Source: Candidatus Margulisiibacteriota bacterium (lineage in GTDB: Bacteria > Margulisbacteria > Termititenacia > Termititenacales > Termititenacaceae). From it: 5,161 nucleotides of DNA. The stretch spans positions 1 to 5,161 of the forward strand of contig JAISEH010000161.1 of assembly GCA_031264205.1 (NCBI GenBank). Direction: 5' to 3'. The notes beneath the pieces are model-generated. The model was not told the DNA's origin. It worked only from the letters and a program-made list of their open reading frames with translations, and made no database searches. Below, piece after piece: positions 4,305 through 5,161 of the stretch (the stretch's first letter is position 1; each line of letters begins with the position of its first letter). Made by a program: the position numbers and the translations under genes.

Positions 4305-5161
4305 CCGTCACGAAACTGCAAATTTCCGTCCGCGAATTGGATAAAACGAAATTAAAAAAACCGCCCGTTCCCGGCCAAAAATTATTTTTCGGCAAAGAAT
4401 TTTCCGACCGCATGTTTACCTGGAAATACACCGCAGCCAGGGGCTGGCATGACGCGGAGATCCGCCAGTACGAAAATCTTTCGCTATCGCCAGCGGCTCT
4501 GGTTTTGCATTACGCGCCGGAAGTTTTCGAAGGGTTAAAAGCTTACCGCCAACTGGACGGCGGCGTGGCGATGTTCCGTCCGCTGGATAATTTTCGGCGC
4601 ATGAATGTTTCGGCGGAGCGCGTCTGTCTGCCGACGCTGGATATTGATTTTGCGCTGTCCGCTTTGACCGAGCTGGTGCGGCTGGAGCAAAATTGGGTGC
4701 CGTCGGACGCGGGCGCTTCTTTGTACATACGTCCGACGCTGATCGGCGTTGATCCTTATGTTGGCCTGAAAGCGCCGGAGGAAGCGCTCTTCTATATCAT
4801 CCTCTCGCCGGTGGGCGCTTATTACGCGCACGGCTTTGAGCCGGTGTCCATCATGGTCGAGGACAAATACGTGCGAGCGGTGCGCGGCGGCGTGGGCGCG
4901 GCCAAGACCGGCGCCAATTATGCCGCGTCGATACTGGCCGGACAATTGGCCAAGAAAAAGGGCTTCGATCAGGCGCTCTGGCTGGACGGCGTCGAGCAGC
5001 GTTATGTCGAGGAAGTCGGCTCGATGAATATCTTTTTTGTTTACGGCGAAAAAATCGTCACTTCCGCGCTCAACGGCTCGATACTGCCGGGCATCACGCG
5101 GGATTCGGTCTTAAAATTGAGCAAACACTGGGGACTGGAAGTCGCGGAGGACAAATTGAAT
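4301..5161 (+). CDS. ilvE: Branched-chain amino acid aminotransferase, N-terminal 287 codons (gene runs off the right edge)
   Basis: This fold-type IV PLP enzyme interconverts leucine, isoleucine and valine with their 2-oxo acids, using glutamate/2-oxoglutarate; it acts in the cytoplasm. The sequence matches the longer, mitochondrial/Bacillus-like BCAT branch: a long N-terminal extension, then FEGLKAYR at 76-83, RPTLIG at 144-149, GGVGAAKTGANYAAS at 196-210 with the PLP lysine K202, VEEVGSMNIFFV at 236-247 with E238 near the phosphate/pyridine site, and GSILPGITRDSVL at 259-271. The family is usually about 340-365 residues, so some 60-70 C-terminal residues lie beyond the window. It starts within the lgt stop codon (ATGA) and has GAAGG upstream, so it is translated from the lgt transcript. 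The frame is open to the edge with no sign of damage. A D-amino-acid or aminodeoxychorismate-lyase relative is unlikely given these motifs. Confidence 0.95.
   Translation, partial: MTVTKLQISVRELDKTKLKKPPVPGQKLFFGKEFSDRMFTWKYTAARGWHDAEIRQYENLSLSPAALVLHYAPEVFEGLKAYRQLDGGVAMFRPLDNFRRMNVSAERVCLPTLDIDFALSALTELVRLEQNWVPSDAGASLYIRPTLIGVDPYVGLKAPEEALFYIILSPVGAYYAHGFEPVSIMVEDKYVRAVRGGVGAAKTGANYAASILAGQLAKKKGFDQALWLDGVEQRYVEEVGSMNIFFVYGEKIVTSALNGSILPGITRDSVLKLSKHWGLEVAEDKLN

Noticed and set aside
4535..4945. 136-codon open frame on the minus strand inside ilvE
   Set aside because: Antisense shadow of ilvE, composed mainly of R, H, A and Q; ilvE is certain on the other strand.

Overview
The window is ordinary bacterial chromosome: seven protein-coding genes packed tightly on both strands, with no mobile element, CRISPR array, rRNA or tRNA that I could see. 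The organism is a bacterium. It makes RadA, Lgt and a probable lipoprotein, so it has a standard secretion and lipoprotein pathway. Base composition is intermediate and the protein-coding genes carry many G+C-rich codons. Nothing in the sequence lets me name a phylum with confidence.

Layout: the genes diverge from a 136-base A+T-rich spacer (3059-3194). Leftwards on the minus strand run radA (DNA recombination/repair ATPase), a small probable lipoprotein of unknown function, xth/exoA (AP endonuclease/exonuclease III) and the first 144 codons of metF (methylenetetrahydrofolate reductase), which leaves the window at base 1. Rightwards on the plus strand run a 97-residue XRE-type helix-turn-helix regulator, lgt (prolipoprotein diacylglyceryl transferase) and the first 287 codons of a branched-chain aminotransferase (ilvE), which leaves the window at base 5161. 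Spacings within each arm are short: 28 nt, 0 nt and 16 nt on the left, then 33 nt and a 4-base overlap on the right. Both arms are probably operon-like.

The most interesting signal is in how the genes start. The genes inside the runs (xth, metF, ilvE) have recognisable Shine-Dalgarno sequences 6-7 nt before the start codon. The other four (radA, the lipoprotein gene, the HTH gene and lgt) have none. Each instead has a -10-like hexamer ending 6-7 nt before the start codon: TATATT, TACAAT, TATAAG and TATAAT respectively. In radA and lgt this is the same extended -10 form, TGT-TATAWT. Transcription would then begin at or within a base or two of the start codon, so these mRNAs would be leaderless. 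This also fixes the start of the lipoprotein gene and implies an internal promoter inside the end of radA.

Functionally the left arm joins DNA repair (RadA, Xth) with folate/methionine metabolism (MetF) and an unknown envelope protein. The right arm joins lipoprotein maturation (Lgt) with branched-chain amino acid metabolism (IlvE). Apart from Lgt being the enzyme that would lipidate the predicted lipoprotein, I see no obvious single pathway. Lgt itself has two substitutions at positions important in the E. coli enzyme.
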